This document shows, one piece after another, positions 51,223-61,099 of a stretch of 64,000 bases of DNA; position 1 is the stretch's first letter; every line of letters begins with the position of its first letter. Where the stretch lies: contig NZ_MDTQ01000001.1 of NCBI RefSeq assembly GCF_001709345.1, positions 3,913,422-3,977,421 on the forward strand, given 5' to 3'. The notes under the pieces are model-generated. The model was not told where the DNA came from and searched no databases. It worked only from the letters and a program-made list of their open reading frames with translations. The stretch is from Terasakiispira papahanaumokuakeensis. GTDB lineage: Bacteria; Pseudomonadota; Gammaproteobacteria; Pseudomonadales; Halomonadaceae. Made by a program: the position numbers and the translations under genes.

Positions 51223-53235
51223 TTAATCATCCAGACTTTCCAGCAGTTCAGCGGTTGTGTTGACGACATTATCAACGATGAAACCAAAGGTTTCGAAGAG
51301 CTGATCGGCGGGGGCGGATTCGCCGAAGCTATCCATCCCGATAACGGCGCCTTCAAGCCCGACATACTTATACCACCAGTCTTTGTGGCTGGCTTCGATG
51401 GCTACACGGGTACCGACTTCAGCGGGTAATACTTGCTGACGATACTCGGCATCTTGCTGTTCGAAGACATCCGCTGAAGGCATGGAGACCACGCGGATCT
51501 GCTTGCCTTGAGTGGCTAGCTGCTCTGCGGCTTCTAATGCCAGTGACACTTCTGAGCCCGTTGCAATCAGGATGGCTTCTGGTTCGCCATCGCAGTCACG
51601 GACAATCCAGGCGCCCCGTGCAATATTCGCCAGCTGTTCCGCATTGCGCTCCAGATGAGGCAGCCCCTGACGAGAGAAGATCAGGCTGGTGGGGCCATCA
51701 CGACGCTCTATGGCGGCTTTCCAGGCTACTGCGGTTTCCACTGCATCTGCCGGACGCCAAACGCTCATATTCGGGGTGCCGCGTAAGCTAGCCAACTGTT
51801 CGATTGGCTGATGCGTCGGGCCATCTTCACCCAGGCCGATTGAGTCATGGGTGAAGACATAAATGGCCTGCTGCTTCATCAATGCGGCCATACGTACGGC
51901 GTTACGTGCATATTCCATAAAGATCAGGAAGGTCGCGCCGTAAGGAATGAAGCCGCCATGCAGTGCAATACCGTTCATGATGGCGGCCATACCAAATTCG
52001 CGCACACCATAATGTAAGTAGTTGCCATCTGCCTCATTGGCGCTAATGGCTTTAGCCCCTTTCCAGAAGGTCAGGTTTGAGGGGGCTAAGTCGGCAGAGC
52101 CGCCCAGCAGTTCCGAAAGTTGAGGACCGTATTGGTTCAGTACATTCAGGCTGGCTTTACGGGTGGCCACTTTTTCGCCTTTGGCCGCGACCTCTTGGAT
52201 GAGCTGATCGGCCTGAGCCGCAAATTGCTCGGGCAAATCGCCACGGATGACGCGACGCTCAAATTCAGCGCCCAGCTCAGGATAGGCGGCTTTGTAGTCA
52301 TCAAAGCGTTGCTGCCAGCTGCTTTCCTGATGATCACCGTAGCTATGTGCGTCCCACTCGGCTTTGATGTCTGCCGGGATCTCAAAGGGGGCATGAGGCC
52401 AGTTCAGGGCTTTCCGTGCCAGGGCGACTTCTTCTTCACCGAGTGCTGCGCCATGGCAGTCTTCTTTGCCTTGCTTGTTCGGTGAGCCAAAGCCAATGAT
52501 CGTTTTGCAGATGATCAATGTCGGGCGATCATCATGTTGTTTCGCCAGCGCAATGGCGGCTTCGATTTCTTCGGGCTTATGGCCATCAACCGCAGGCACA
52601 ACATGCCAACCATAGGCTTCAAAACGTTTGGCCGTGTCATCGGTAAACCAACCTTCGACTTCGCCGTCAATGGAAATGCCATTGTCGTCATAAAACGCAA
52701 TCAGCTTGCCGAGGCCCAGAGTACCTGCGAGTGAACTGACTTCATGGGAGATACCTTCCATCAGGCAGCCATCGCCCAGGAACACATAGGTGTTGTGGCC
52801 CACAATGTCATAACCCGGGCGGTTGAAGTGTTCCGCCAGTGTTTTCTCAGCAATGGCCATGCCGACGGCGTTTGCTAGCCCTTGGCCAAGGGGGCCTGTA
52901 GTGGTTTCTATACCCGGCGCATAGCCATACTCCGGATGTCCGGCCGTTTTGCTGTGCAGCTGACGGAACTGTTTGAGATCGTCAATGCTGAGATCATAGC
53001 CCGTCAGGTGCAGCAAGGCATAAAGCAGCATGGAACCATGGCCGTTGGACAGTACGAAACGGTCACGGTCGGCCCACTTCGGGTTGGCCGGGTTATGCTT
53101 CATATGGTCGTGCCAAAGGACTTCAGCGATATCGGCCATACCCATAGGGGCACCAGGGTGACCTGAGTTGGCTTTTTGAACGGCATCCATGGCCAGGGCG
53201 CGAATCGCATTGGCGCGTTCGAAGCGGGATGGCAT
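51223..53235 (-). CDS. tkt: Transketolase
   Basis: 670 residues, full length. '[18 protein letters not shown]', '[21 protein letters not shown]', '[18 protein letters not shown]' and the thiamine-diphosphate motif '[18 protein letters not shown]...YDDN' are in the N-terminal half; '[21 protein letters not shown]' type pyrimidine-domain sequence and '[17 protein letters not shown]' in the second. It moves two-carbon units in the pentose phosphate pathway. It is divergent from metK, as in Pseudomonas and relatives, but the genes that usually follow it on this strand (epd, pgk, fba) are 32 kb further left beyond the island. Confidence 0.97.
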   Translation of the reverse strand: MPSRFERANAIRALAMDAVQKANSGHPGAPMGMADIAEVLWHDHMKHNPANPKWADRDRFVLSNGHGSMLLYALLHLTGYDLSIDDLKQFRQLHSKTAGHPEYGYAPGIETTTGPLGQGLANAVGMAIAEKTLAEHFNRPGYDIVGHNTYVFLGDGCLMEGISHEVSSLAGTLGLGKLIAFYDDNGISIDGEVEGWFTDDTAKRFEAYGWHVVPAVDGHKPEEIEAAIALAKQHDDRPTLIICKTIIGFGSPNKQGKEDCHGAALGEEEVALARKALNWPHAPFEIPADIKAEWDAHSYGDHQESSWQQRFDDYKAAYPELGAEFERRVIRGDLPEQFAAQADQLIQEVAAKGEKVATRKASLNVLNQYGPQLSELLGGSADLAPSNLTFWKGAKAISANEADGNYLHYGVREFGMAAIMNGIALHGGFIPYGATFLIFMEYARNAVRMAALMKQQAIYVFTHDSIGLGEDGPTHQPIEQLASLRGTPNMSVWRPADAVETAVAWKAAIERRDGPTSLIFSRQGLPHLERNAEQLANIARGAWIVRDCDGEPEAILIATGSEVSLALEAAEQLATQGKQIRVVSMPSADVFEQQDAEYRQQVLPAEVGTRVAIEASHKDWWYKYVGLEGAVIGMDSFGESAPADQLFETFGFIVDNVVNTTAELLESLDD

Positions 53236-53723
53236 GCGGGGGACTCCTCGCCTTCGGGGCGTTTCGGGTTAAGTATCAGGGGTCGACCTGTCGAACAACA
53301 CGGGCTTTAGTCAGTGACAACGTTCAGTCAGTGATAAGAAGCTTCGGGCTGGTCATAACAGGTTGAGTCTAGCTTGGTCTTTGCCGCTTGTGAGTGCTGT
53401 ATCGGCCTGTGGTAAATGCGCAAAAAGAACTCAGCGACAAAACAGGTGCACTATATTTTCACGCATCTCGACGTTTCAGGCAAACCCTGTGAGTTTATCG
53501 GGCCTCTCAGTCAGTGCATAAAGGGGGGATGGCATGTAGAATGCAAGCGTCAATGTGGCTTATTAGATACGCTGATAAGCCCTTTTCCACCGGGTGAGTC
53601 TAGACCTTTATAAACCGTTTCATCATTGTGCTTTATGATGTGATGCTCGATGGCATGACCGCATTGGCACGGTGTAAAGGTTGGCGCCCTAACCACCTTT
53701 CGAGCAAGAGGGTGCTGGTAGAA
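53236..53723. other. Divergent tkt/metK promoter region
   Basis: 488 bp without a gene; a 65-codon frame at 53416-53613 has no support. It must hold the tkt and metK promoters. Near metK an inverted arrangement AAAGGTT...TAACC-ACCTTT (about 53677-53700) could fold over the leader. I could not match any known SAM or SAH riboswitch core by eye. Confidence 0.5.
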
Positions 53724-54941
53724 ATGAGCGAATATTCTTTGTTTACATCCGAATCTGTTTCCGAAGGCCATCCCGATAAGTTGGCTGATCAGATTTCTGA
53801 TGCAGTGTTGGATGCGATTATTGCCCGCGACCGCCAGGCGCGTGTGGCGTGTGAAACCATGGTCAAAACAGGCGTGGCCATCATCGGGGGGGAAATCTCG
53901 ACCTCGGCCTGGGTTGATCTGGAAGATTTGGTTCGAGGGGTGATCAAGGATATCGGCTATACCTCATCCGATGTGGGGTTCGATGGCGATACTTGTGGCG
54001 TCATCAACATTATTGGCAAGCAGTCGGTGGAAATCGCTCAAGGCGTCGATCGCCAGAAGCCTGAAGATCAGGGCGCGGGCGATCAAGGGCTGATGTTTGG
54101 TTATGCCTCTAACGAGACTGACGTCTTGATGCCGGCGCCCATTACTTTGGCCCACCGCTTGGTACAGCGTCAGAGTGAGGCGCGTGGCAATGGCTTGTTG
54201 CCTTGGTTGCGTCCAGATGCGAAAAGTCAGGTCACTTGCCGATATGAGAACGGCAAAGTGGTCGGTATTGATGCTGTCGTATTGTCGACCCAACACAATC
54301 CGGATGTGTCCCAAAAAGATTTGCAGGAAGCGGTGATGGAGTTGGTGATCAAGCAGGTCATCCCCGCTGAGTTACTGCATAAAGATACCCAATACCACAT
54401 TAATCCCACCGGTAAGTTTGTGATTGGGGGGCCTGTCGGCGACTGTGGGGTGACGGGCCGCAAAATTATTGTGGATACCTATGGCGGCATGGCGCGTCAC
54501 GGTGGCGGTGCCTTCTCCGGTAAAGATCCCTCGAAAGTGGATCGTTCTGCGGCCTATGCTGGGCGCTATGTGGCTAAAAATGTTGTCGCTGCGGGTTTGG
54601 CCGACCGTTGTGAAATTCAAGTGTCTTATGCGATTGGTGTGGCAGAACCGACTTCGGTCTCCATCAATACCTTCGGTACGGGTAAGATTGCCGACGACAA
54701 GATTGTGCAGTTAGTGCGACGTCATTTTGATCTGCGTCCTTATGCCATCACGCGAATGTTAGATTTACTGTACCCGATGTATCGCCATACAGCGGCTTAT
54801 GGCCACTTTGGACGTGACCCTTTTGAGAGCCAATATACGTGGCGTGATGCTCAGGGACAGTCTCATACTGAATCTTTCACGGCTTTCCCGTGGGAGAAAA
54901 CAGATAAAGCTGACGCACTCAAAGCTGACGCTGGGCTTTAA
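53724..54941 (+). CDS. metK: S-adenosylmethionine synthetase
   Basis: 405 residues from the ATG at 53724, which matches the family start '[29 protein letters not shown]'; the frame opens 32 codons earlier. '[16 protein letters not shown]' and '[27 protein letters not shown]' are the two diagnostic motifs for ATP and metal binding. It makes S-adenosylmethionine, the methyl donor that the MT domain of PchF among others would use. The last residues ('[11 protein letters not shown]') derive from a 15-bp tandem duplication. Confidence 0.97.
   Translation: MSEYSLFTSESVSEGHPDKLADQISDAVLDAIIARDRQARVACETMVKTGVAIIGGEISTSAWVDLEDLVRGVIKDIGYTSSDVGFDGDTCGVINIIGKQSVEIAQGVDRQKPEDQGAGDQGLMFGYASNETDVLMPAPITLAHRLVQRQSEARGNGLLPWLRPDAKSQVTCRYENGKVVGIDAVVLSTQHNPDVSQKDLQEAVMELVIKQVIPAELLHKDTQYHINPTGKFVIGGPVGDCGVTGRKIIVDTYGGMARHGGGAFSGKDPSKVDRSAAYAGRYVAKNVVAAGLADRCEIQVSYAIGVAEPTSVSINTFGTGKIADDKIVQLVRRHFDLRPYAITRMLDLLYPMYRHTAAYGHFGRDPFESQYTWRDAQGQSHTESFTAFPWEKTDKADALKADAGL
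54906..54935 (+). repeat. 15-bp tandem duplication at the metK 3' end
   Basis: 'AAAGCTGACGCACTC' (54906-54920) is followed by 'AAAGCTGACGCTGGG' (54921-54935), just before the TAA. The first ten-plus bases are identical. Confidence 0.7.
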
Positions 54942-55441
54942 AGCGGGTTTCAATATAAGCGCGGTTAGTCTTAGATTTTAAGTCGTGCTGGATTTTTTTC
55001 GTCACATCATGGTGTTCATGAATGTTGTGACGATTAATGCCCCATCATCTTGCGGATAGTCTTTGTTGGACGTTATCGGCGGGAGGATGGGGCTTCTTTA
55101 TGTCTCGATATAAATGCCGATGTCACTTCCCTGGAGTATTTAAACTCGCCTATCAGAGTACGATGATCGCTCAAGGCTTAAATATCGCTCAAGGCTTAAA
55201 TATCGCTCAAGGCTTAAATATCGCTCAAGGCTTAAATATCGCTCAAGGCTTAAACGAAGTGATTGATCCGATAATGTTGTGTTCCGTCATAAAACCTTTA
55301 CTATTGCAAGTGTATAGTTTTTGGAACATTATGTTTCCCAATGTTACGAAGGGGCTGGAAGGGAGTGAGATGATGCGCGTGCTCATAAGCACCCGTGCAC
55401 TTCAGCAGCCATAATAATGATTTCGCTGCAGGACATGGACT
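54942..55441. other. Intergenic region before the TolC-OmpA gene
   Basis: 500 bp. It contains the 18-bp repeat array (55166-55255), followed by an AT-rich segment likely to hold the promoter of the secretion operon. A 125-codon frame (55037-55414) runs through the repeats but lacks support. Confidence 0.6.
55166..55255 (+). repeat. Five perfect or near-perfect 18-bp tandem repeats
   Basis: Units 'ATCGCTCAAGGCTTAAAT' at 55166-55183, 55184-55201, 55202-55219, 55220-55237 and 55238-55255; only the last base of the fifth copy differs. There are no spacers, so this is not a CRISPR array. Near-identity of the copies implies recent expansion or active slippage. It lies about 190 bp before the TolC-OmpA start. 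Confidence 0.95.
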
Positions 55442-57373
55442 ATGAAGGATTTCAAAACAACCCTTACGCCAATGTTGGCCGCCTTTTTAGGACTGGGACT
55501 TGGGGCCATGTCCCCTTGGGCTGTCGCCGCTTCGGGCGATGACCAGCTGACATCGCCTGGTCAAACATCATTACAAAGTGCTGTGAAAAGTGCTGTCTCC
55601 ACAAACCCTCAGGTCAATGCGGCATTTAATGCATTCAACGCTTCAGGTGAGGATCGCCGACAAGCGTTTGGTAGTTATTTGCCGAGCGTTGATGTCCGTG
55701 CAGGCGTAGGTCAGCAGGCGCGTTCGCTCGACAGTGAAGGTAGCTATGATACGCATTATTATGAAGTGGCGGTGAGCCAGATGCTGTATGACGGCTTTGC
55801 GACATCGGAAGATGTGGAGCGGCTGAGTAAAGTACGTCTGCAGCGCTATTATGAGCTTCGTTCCGCAGCAGAATCTATCGCCCAGGAAGCGACTCAGGCC
55901 TATTTAGATGTTCTACGCTATCGTCGTTTGGTGGCATTAGCTGAGGCCAACTATGAAGAGCATCAGCGCGTTTATCAGCAGGTTGAAGATCGTGCACGTT
56001 CTGGAGCTGGACGCCGTGTTGACTTAGTGCAAATTTCTGGACGTTTAGCGTTGGCTGAATCGAATGTGATTACTGAGCGTTCGAATCTGCATGATGTCTC
56101 TGTTCGCTATCAGCGTATTGTCGGTGAGTTACCGCCCGAGCAGTTGGCGGCAATGCCTTCCATCGATGCCGAATTTCCCGGCGATATCAAAAGTGCGGTG
56201 AATACGGCTTATGTCAGTAATCCTGATTTGCATGCGGCGCTCGCGAATATTGAAGCGGTGAAAGCGGAGCGCGCTGGCCGAAAATCAACCTATCAGCCTC
56301 GTCTTGATCTGCAGCTCAATGCGGGGCGCTATGAAAACGATAGCGGCAGTTTTGATCCACAAGGCGAGCGTGATCGTTATGGTGTGAGCTTGGTTGCCAG
56401 TATGAATATCTATAACGGCGGCAGTGACCAGGCCTCGATTCGTTCCGGTACTTATCGGTTGGCTCAATCTCGTGATGATCGTGACCGGGCTTGTCGTGAT
56501 GTGCGTCAAACCACGCGAATTGCCTGGAATGATGTGCGTAACCTGCAAGAGCAGCTGCGCTTTTTGGGTGAACACCGTCAGTCTAGTGATCGTGTACGGA
56601 CGGCTTATCGCCAACAGTTCCGTATTGGCGAACGCTCCTTGCTTGATATGTTGGATACTGAAAACGAATACTTTGAAGCCAGCCGTGCTTACGTCAATGC
56701 TGAATATGACATTAAAGCGGCCAAAGCCAGAACCTTGGCGTCGATGGGTATGTTGACGCAAGCCCTTCATGTGATGCGTGATGATGTCCCTTCGTTAGAT
56801 CAAGGTAGCGGCTTATCGGCCTCAGAGCTTTGCCGGGTTGATATGCCTGATCCGATGCCTGTGGCCAACACTTCTGCGACCCCGGCGCGACCACAGCCCA
56901 TGCCTATGGCTGAAAGCCCCGCCGTGGTCGAGCCTGAACCCGCCCCCGTGGTTGCAGCTCAGCAATCCTCTGCTAAGTCCGCGCCTGTGAACTCAGCGAA
57001 CAAGGTGCGTGCGAATGCACCAACGGCGACCTTGTCAGGTGATGTCTTTGCGATGAATGGCGCTTTTCTGATTGCTGAGGCCCGTCGCCAGCTGGACCAG
57101 ATTATTGCGCAACAGCATCAGCGCGGTTTGCCGCTCAAAAAAGTAGTGGTGTCTGGGTATACAGACAGCACTGGGAGTGCCGAATTTAACCGCAGACTAT
57201 CTGAAAAACGGGCGCGCAATGTGGCGGATTATTTAATCCGTGAAGGCGGTATTCCGGCTCGCCGAGTTGAAGCCGTGGGCTATGGGCCGCGCGATCCGTT
57301 AGCATCTAATGCGACAGCGCAAGGACGCAGCAAAAATCGGCGTGTGGAACTACGTTTTCAATATGCTGAATGA
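55442..57373 (+). CDS. TolC-family outer membrane secretion channel fused to a C-terminal OmpA domain
   Basis: 643 residues. Signal peptide 1-30 ('LGAMSPWAVAA'). Residues about 45-445 are an outer membrane efflux protein of the type I secretion TolC/AggA/LapE class, with the two repeats beginning 'LQSAVKSAVSTNPQVNAAFNAF' and 'DIKSAVNTAYVSNPDLHAALANIEAVKAER', and 'GERSLLDMLDTENEYFEASRAYVNAEYD'. A Pro/Ala-rich linker (about 465-530) leads to an OmpA-like peptidoglycan-binding domain: 'VSGYTDSTGSAEFNRRLSEKRARNVADYLI' and 'RSKNRRVELRF'. The channel would export the giant adhesin with the LapB/LapC pair downstream, and the OmpA part could anchor it to peptidoglycan. Confidence 0.9.
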   Translation: MKDFKTTLTPMLAAFLGLGLGAMSPWAVAASGDDQLTSPGQTSLQSAVKSAVSTNPQVNAAFNAFNASGEDRRQAFGSYLPSVDVRAGVGQQARSLDSEGSYDTHYYEVAVSQMLYDGFATSEDVERLSKVRLQRYYELRSAAESIAQEATQAYLDVLRYRRLVALAEANYEEHQRVYQQVEDRARSGAGRRVDLVQISGRLALAESNVITERSNLHDVSVRYQRIVGELPPEQLAAMPSIDAEFPGDIKSAVNTAYVSNPDLHAALANIEAVKAERAGRKSTYQPRLDLQLNAGRYENDSGSFDPQGERDRYGVSLVASMNIYNGGSDQASIRSGTYRLAQSRDDRDRACRDVRQTTRIAWNDVRNLQEQLRFLGEHRQSSDRVRTAYRQQFRIGERSLLDMLDTENEYFEASRAYVNAEYDIKAAKARTLASMGMLTQALHVMRDDVPSLDQGSGLSASELCRVDMPDPMPVANTSATPARPQPMPMAESPAVVEPEPAPVVAAQQSSAKSAPVNSANKVRANAPTATLSGDVFAMNGAFLIAEARRQLDQIIAQQHQRGLPLKKVVVSGYTDSTGSAEFNRRLSEKRARNVADYLIREGGIPARRVEAVGYGPRDPLASNATAQGRSKNRRVELRFQYAE

Positions 57374-57408
57374 TATCGTGGCTGGAATCGCTATTTAAGG
57401 CGCTATGT

Positions 57409-57447
57409 ATGGTGAGCCTCTCTGACGTCTGAAGAGAGGCTCACCAT
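57409..57447 (+). terminator. Strong hairpin between TolC-OmpA and the ABC exporter gene
   Basis: Arms ATGGTGAGCCTCTCT and AGAGAGGCTCACCAT (15 bp, perfect) with a nine-base loop. No clear T run follows, so it may reduce read-through or protect mRNA ends rather than fully terminate. Confidence 0.6.
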
Positions 57448-57476
57448 CTTGAACTGGGTTTCAGCACGAGGTCGCA

Positions 57477-59645
57477 ATGGGGAAACTGGAAAAAGGAGTG
57501 GGCACTGGCAAGACCGAATCGGTTGTCAGGGATGAGCTCTTGGAATGTTTGCTGGGTGTTGCCAGTATTCATGATCATCAAGCCAGTGCGGATGCGATTG
57601 TCGGTGGGCTGCCGTTGGAAAATGGTCGCTTGATTCCTTCCTTAATGCCCCGTGCTGCAGCACGAGCGGGCATGGCCGCTCGCCTTGTCAAAGCACGTAT
57701 TACACAGCTTAATGAAGCCTTGTTACCGGCTATTTTGCTTCTTGAGCCTGGTCGGGCATGTATTCTGTTGTCACTCAATGAGACCGATCATTCGGCCCAG
57801 GTCATTTTTCCTGGCTTAACGCAGGCTTCTGTGGCCGTTAATTTGGATCGGCTGGTTGAAGCCTACAGTGGCCATGCCTTGTATATCCGGCCGCGGCTGA
57901 ACTATAAGCCAAAAGATGCGGAGATCAGTAGCGATAAACAGCAACACTGGTTTTGGGGTGCGATTCGCGAGAACCGGCCACTTTATCGGGATATCGTGCT
58001 GGGGTCTTTTTTGATTAACTTATTTGCCCTTGGCATGCCGCTGTTTGCGCTCAATGTTTACGATCGTGTCGTGCCTAACCATACGACTGAGACGCTCTGG
58101 GTTTTAGTATTGGGCGTGGCCATAGTGATCTGTTTAGATTTGGTCATGCGCCTGATGCGCAATACCTTTATCGATATGGCGGCCAGCCGAGCTGATATTA
58201 AGGTGTCGTCACGGCTGATGTCTCATGTCTTGAGTATGCGAATGGAGGCTAAGAGCGGGTCGACGGGATCTATGGCATCGACGTTGCAGTCTTTTGAGTC
58301 GGTTCGGGCCTTTATTGGGTCAGCGACCGTCATCAGTATGGTCGATTTACCCTTTTCGCTCTTGTTCGTCTCCATTATTGGGTTGATTTGTCCGCCGCTG
58401 GTATTGCCTTTGCTAGTTGGTATTGTCTTTGTGCTTTTATATGCCTTGGCGGCTCAGGGCAAGCTTCATGACCTCTCATCCAAAACTTGGGAAGTGTCCG
58501 CTCAACGCAATGCGATGCTGATTGAGTCGTTGGGAAGTCTCGAAACGGTCAAGGCGCTCCGTGCTGAAAGCCGGTTACAGCGACTGTGGGAAAAGAATAG
58601 TGCATTTTTGTCGAGAACTTCGGCGCAGCTGAAACTGGTGAGTTCGTCTGTCTCCAGCGTGGCCATGTGGGCTCAGAACAGTGTCGGGGTCAGCATTATA
58701 GTCATTGGGGTTTATCAGATTATTCAAGGTGATCTGACCCAAGGGGGCTTGATCGCTTCCTATATGCTGTCTTCGCGAGCCATGGGGCCGATCAGTCAAG
58801 CTGCCGCGTTATTGGCACAATATCATCAATCTTCGACTGCTTTGTCTTCTCTTAATGAGATGATGGAAAAGCCCACTGAACGTGACCGCCAAGCCAGTTT
58901 CGTCAATCGCCCGACGATACAGGGTGAAATCACTTTCGATAAGGTCTCGCTACAGTATCCTGATGAGATGCGTACGGCACTGAGAGATGTCTCCATCACC
59001 ATTCGGCCTGGTGAGAAAGTCGCGTTGCTAGGGCGTATTGGTTCCGGTAAATCAACATTGAATAAGTTATTACTGGGCCTTTATCAGCCGAGTTCAGGTG
59101 CGGTACGGCTGGATGGCTTGGATATTCGCCAAATGGACCCTTCTCAGCTGCGTCGTTACCTGGGGTATGTCCCTCAAGATGTGGCGTTATTTCGCGGGAC
59201 ATTGCGTGAGAATATTTTGGCGACCCGGGTTGATCGGGATGTGGATGATGAAGTGCTACTGCGGGCCCTGGAAATCAGTGGCTTGAATGGGCTTGTCAAA
59301 CAACATCCGGATGGGATCGATCTACAAGTTGGTGAAAGAGGGGCGATGCTCTCGGGTGGGCAGCGGCAATCGGTTGCCATTGCGCGTGCCGTAGTTCATG
59401 ACCCCGCGATTCTGATGTTGGATGAGCCCACCAGTGCGATGGATCATGCCAGTGAAGAAGCTTTCAAAAAACAACTGGCTGGTTATGTTCAGGGTAAAAC
59501 ACTCATGCTGGTGACCCACCGAACGGCCCTGCTTTCACTGGTTGAGCGCATTATTGTGATGGATAACGGGCAAGTGGTGGCCGATGGCCCGAGAGATCAA
59601 GTGGTCGAGGCATTGCGTCGTGGTCAGATTGGGGGGGCGCGCTAA
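57477..59645 (+). CDS. lapB: Type I secretion ABC exporter, LapB-like
   Basis: 722 residues. Residues 1-130 resemble a C39-peptidase-like domain but show no catalytic cysteine ('ELLECLLGVASIHDHQASADAI'), as in RTX/LapB exporters that bind rather than cut the substrate. Residues about 160-440 form the membrane domain; 475-720 the ATPase with Walker A 'GRIGSGKSTLNKLLLG', 'YVPQDVALFRGTLRENI', signature 'LSGGQRQSVAIARAV', Walker B 'AILMLDEPTSAMD' and 'VTHRTALL'. It overlaps the membrane fusion gene as TAATG. It should drive export of the adhesin encoded at 62183. Confidence 0.93.
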   Translation: MGKLEKGVGTGKTESVVRDELLECLLGVASIHDHQASADAIVGGLPLENGRLIPSLMPRAAARAGMAARLVKARITQLNEALLPAILLLEPGRACILLSLNETDHSAQVIFPGLTQASVAVNLDRLVEAYSGHALYIRPRLNYKPKDAEISSDKQQHWFWGAIRENRPLYRDIVLGSFLINLFALGMPLFALNVYDRVVPNHTTETLWVLVLGVAIVICLDLVMRLMRNTFIDMAASRADIKVSSRLMSHVLSMRMEAKSGSTGSMASTLQSFESVRAFIGSATVISMVDLPFSLLFVSIIGLICPPLVLPLLVGIVFVLLYALAAQGKLHDLSSKTWEVSAQRNAMLIESLGSLETVKALRAESRLQRLWEKNSAFLSRTSAQLKLVSSSVSSVAMWAQNSVGVSIIVIGVYQIIQGDLTQGGLIASYMLSSRAMGPISQAAALLAQYHQSSTALSSLNEMMEKPTERDRQASFVNRPTIQGEITFDKVSLQYPDEMRTALRDVSITIRPGEKVALLGRIGSGKSTLNKLLLGLYQPSSGAVRLDGLDIRQMDPSQLRRYLGYVPQDVALFRGTLRENILATRVDRDVDDEVLLRALEISGLNGLVKQHPDGIDLQVGERGAMLSGGQRQSVAIARAVVHDPAILMLDEPTSAMDHASEEAFKKQLAGYVQGKTLMLVTHRTALLSLVERIIVMDNGQVVADGPRDQVVEALRRGQIGGAR

Positions 59646-61099
59646 TGTCGGCTCAACCTACTGCTGGCCAAAAGGCCCCCCTCAAGGCGACTTCAGAGCA
59701 GCGTGGTTTTGATGCCATTGGCCATGTGTCTAATGTGGGTCAAAAACCGTTGCGGAAGTTTATTGACCGGTTTTTTTCTCGCCATATTACGGCAGTGCAT
59801 TTAGATCGAGACTGGTCCAGCGACGCTGATTGGGCGCGTATGCAGCAGGAGCCGATAAGAGCGCGAGCCATGCTCTATGTGGTTTTTCTGGCGCTTGTTT
59901 TGCTCGTTGTCTGGGCCTGCTTTGCACCGATTGATGAGGTGACACGAGGGACTGGGCGTGTCATCCCCTCAAAGCAATTACAGCGTATTCAATCGTTGGA
60001 TGGTGGTGTAGTTAAAGAAATTCTGGTGCATGAAGGGCAGAAAGTGCATCAGGGGCAGGAATTAGTCCGCATCGATCCCACGCGGTTTTTGTCCGACTAT
60101 CGCCAGAATCAGGCCAAAATCTTAGCCCTTCAAGCGCGGGAAGAGCGCTTTGAAGCGCTTGTTTCACAGCGCGACTTTAACCCTACAGCAGCACTCGTTC
60201 AGGCCATCCCCCAAATTGTTGAGCAAGAACGTAAAGCCTTCCTAAGCATGAAAAATGAGTTGGCTGAAGCACAAAACCTGTTGAGGGATAAACTCACCCA
60301 GGCGCAGCAGTCATTGATTGAAATGCAGGCTAAAAAATCAGCGGCTCAACGAGAGCTTAAGTTGTCTTCAGATGAACTGAACTTAACCAAGCCACTGCTG
60401 GAAACGGGCGCCGTTTCCGAAGTGGAAATACTCCGGTTAAGGCGTCGCGTTTCGACCGCACGAGGGGATGCCGAGCAAGCGGCAGCTGCCGTCTCTCGTT
60501 TACAAGCGGCTGTTGCTGAGGCTCGAGGTGAGTTGGCTCAAATTAAACGAGAGCGTCAGACGAAATGGCGTGATGAGATGTCGCGGACCTTGGGCGAAAT
60601 TAATGCACTGCGTCAGGCCAGTAGCGGTCTTGAAGATCGGGTCAACTTATCTTCTCTGAAATCCTCGGTGGATGGGATTGTACAATCGGTTCAGGTGAAT
60701 ACCGTCGGTGGTGTCGTACAGCCGGGACAAGATGTGATTCAGATTGTACCGACCGATGACCAGCTGCTTGTCGAGGCGCGTATCGCACCCAAAGACATTG
60801 CGTTTTTACGCCCAGGTCAACCCGCCACGATTAAATTAACCGCTTATGACTTCAGTATTTACGGCGGTTTGCAGGCCCAGCTAGAGAATATCAGTGCCGA
60901 CACGGTCACGGATGATGAAGGCAATACTTTTTATCTCGTCAAAGTCCGAACCACTAAAAATCAATCCATTCAAGATAAGATTCAAGTGATTCCGGGGATG
61001 ACTGCCCAAGTGGATATTGTGACGGGTAAGCGGACCATCATGCAGTATTTGCTCAAGCCCATACTGCGTGCATGGGGAAATGCGATGGGAGAGCGTTAA
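59645..61099 (+). CDS. lapC: Type I secretion membrane fusion protein, LapC/HlyD-like
   Basis: 484 residues. One membrane helix at about 75-94 ('AMLYVVFLALVLLVVWACFAP') follows an unusually long cytoplasmic N-terminus of about 70 residues. 'GTGRVIPSKQLQRIQSLDGGVVKEILVHEGQKVHQGQELVRIDPT' is the HlyD lipoyl-like part; a long coiled coil (about 180-350) and the C-terminal 'QVIPGMTAQVDIVTGKRTIMQYLLKP' beta-domain follow. It bridges the ABC exporter to the TolC channel. Start and stop overlap both neighbours (TAATG). Confidence 0.93.
   Translation: MSAQPTAGQKAPLKATSEQRGFDAIGHVSNVGQKPLRKFIDRFFSRHITAVHLDRDWSSDADWARMQQEPIRARAMLYVVFLALVLLVVWACFAPIDEVTRGTGRVIPSKQLQRIQSLDGGVVKEILVHEGQKVHQGQELVRIDPTRFLSDYRQNQAKILALQAREERFEALVSQRDFNPTAALVQAIPQIVEQERKAFLSMKNELAEAQNLLRDKLTQAQQSLIEMQAKKSAAQRELKLSSDELNLTKPLLETGAVSEVEILRLRRRVSTARGDAEQAAAAVSRLQAAVAEARGELAQIKRERQTKWRDEMSRTLGEINALRQASSGLEDRVNLSSLKSSVDGIVQSVQVNTVGGVVQPGQDVIQIVPTDDQLLVEARIAPKDIAFLRPGQPATIKLTAYDFSIYGGLQAQLENISADTVTDDEGNTFYLVKVRTTKNQSIQDKIQVIPGMTAQVDIVTGKRTIMQYLLKPILRAWGNAMGER

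Noticed and set aside
53236..53723. SAM-type riboswitch in the metK leader
   Set aside because: I could not match any known SAM or SAH aptamer core; only a weak stem near the start codon is visible.
55166..55255. Possible CRISPR array
   Set aside because: The units are directly adjacent with no spacers, and no cas genes are present.
55037..55414. 125-codon plus-strand frame through the 18-bp repeats, encoding an IAQGLN hexapeptide repeat
   Set aside because: The flanking sequence has no recognisable protein features, no clear ribosome binding site was seen, and the periodic frame is simply a consequence of an 18-bp unit.
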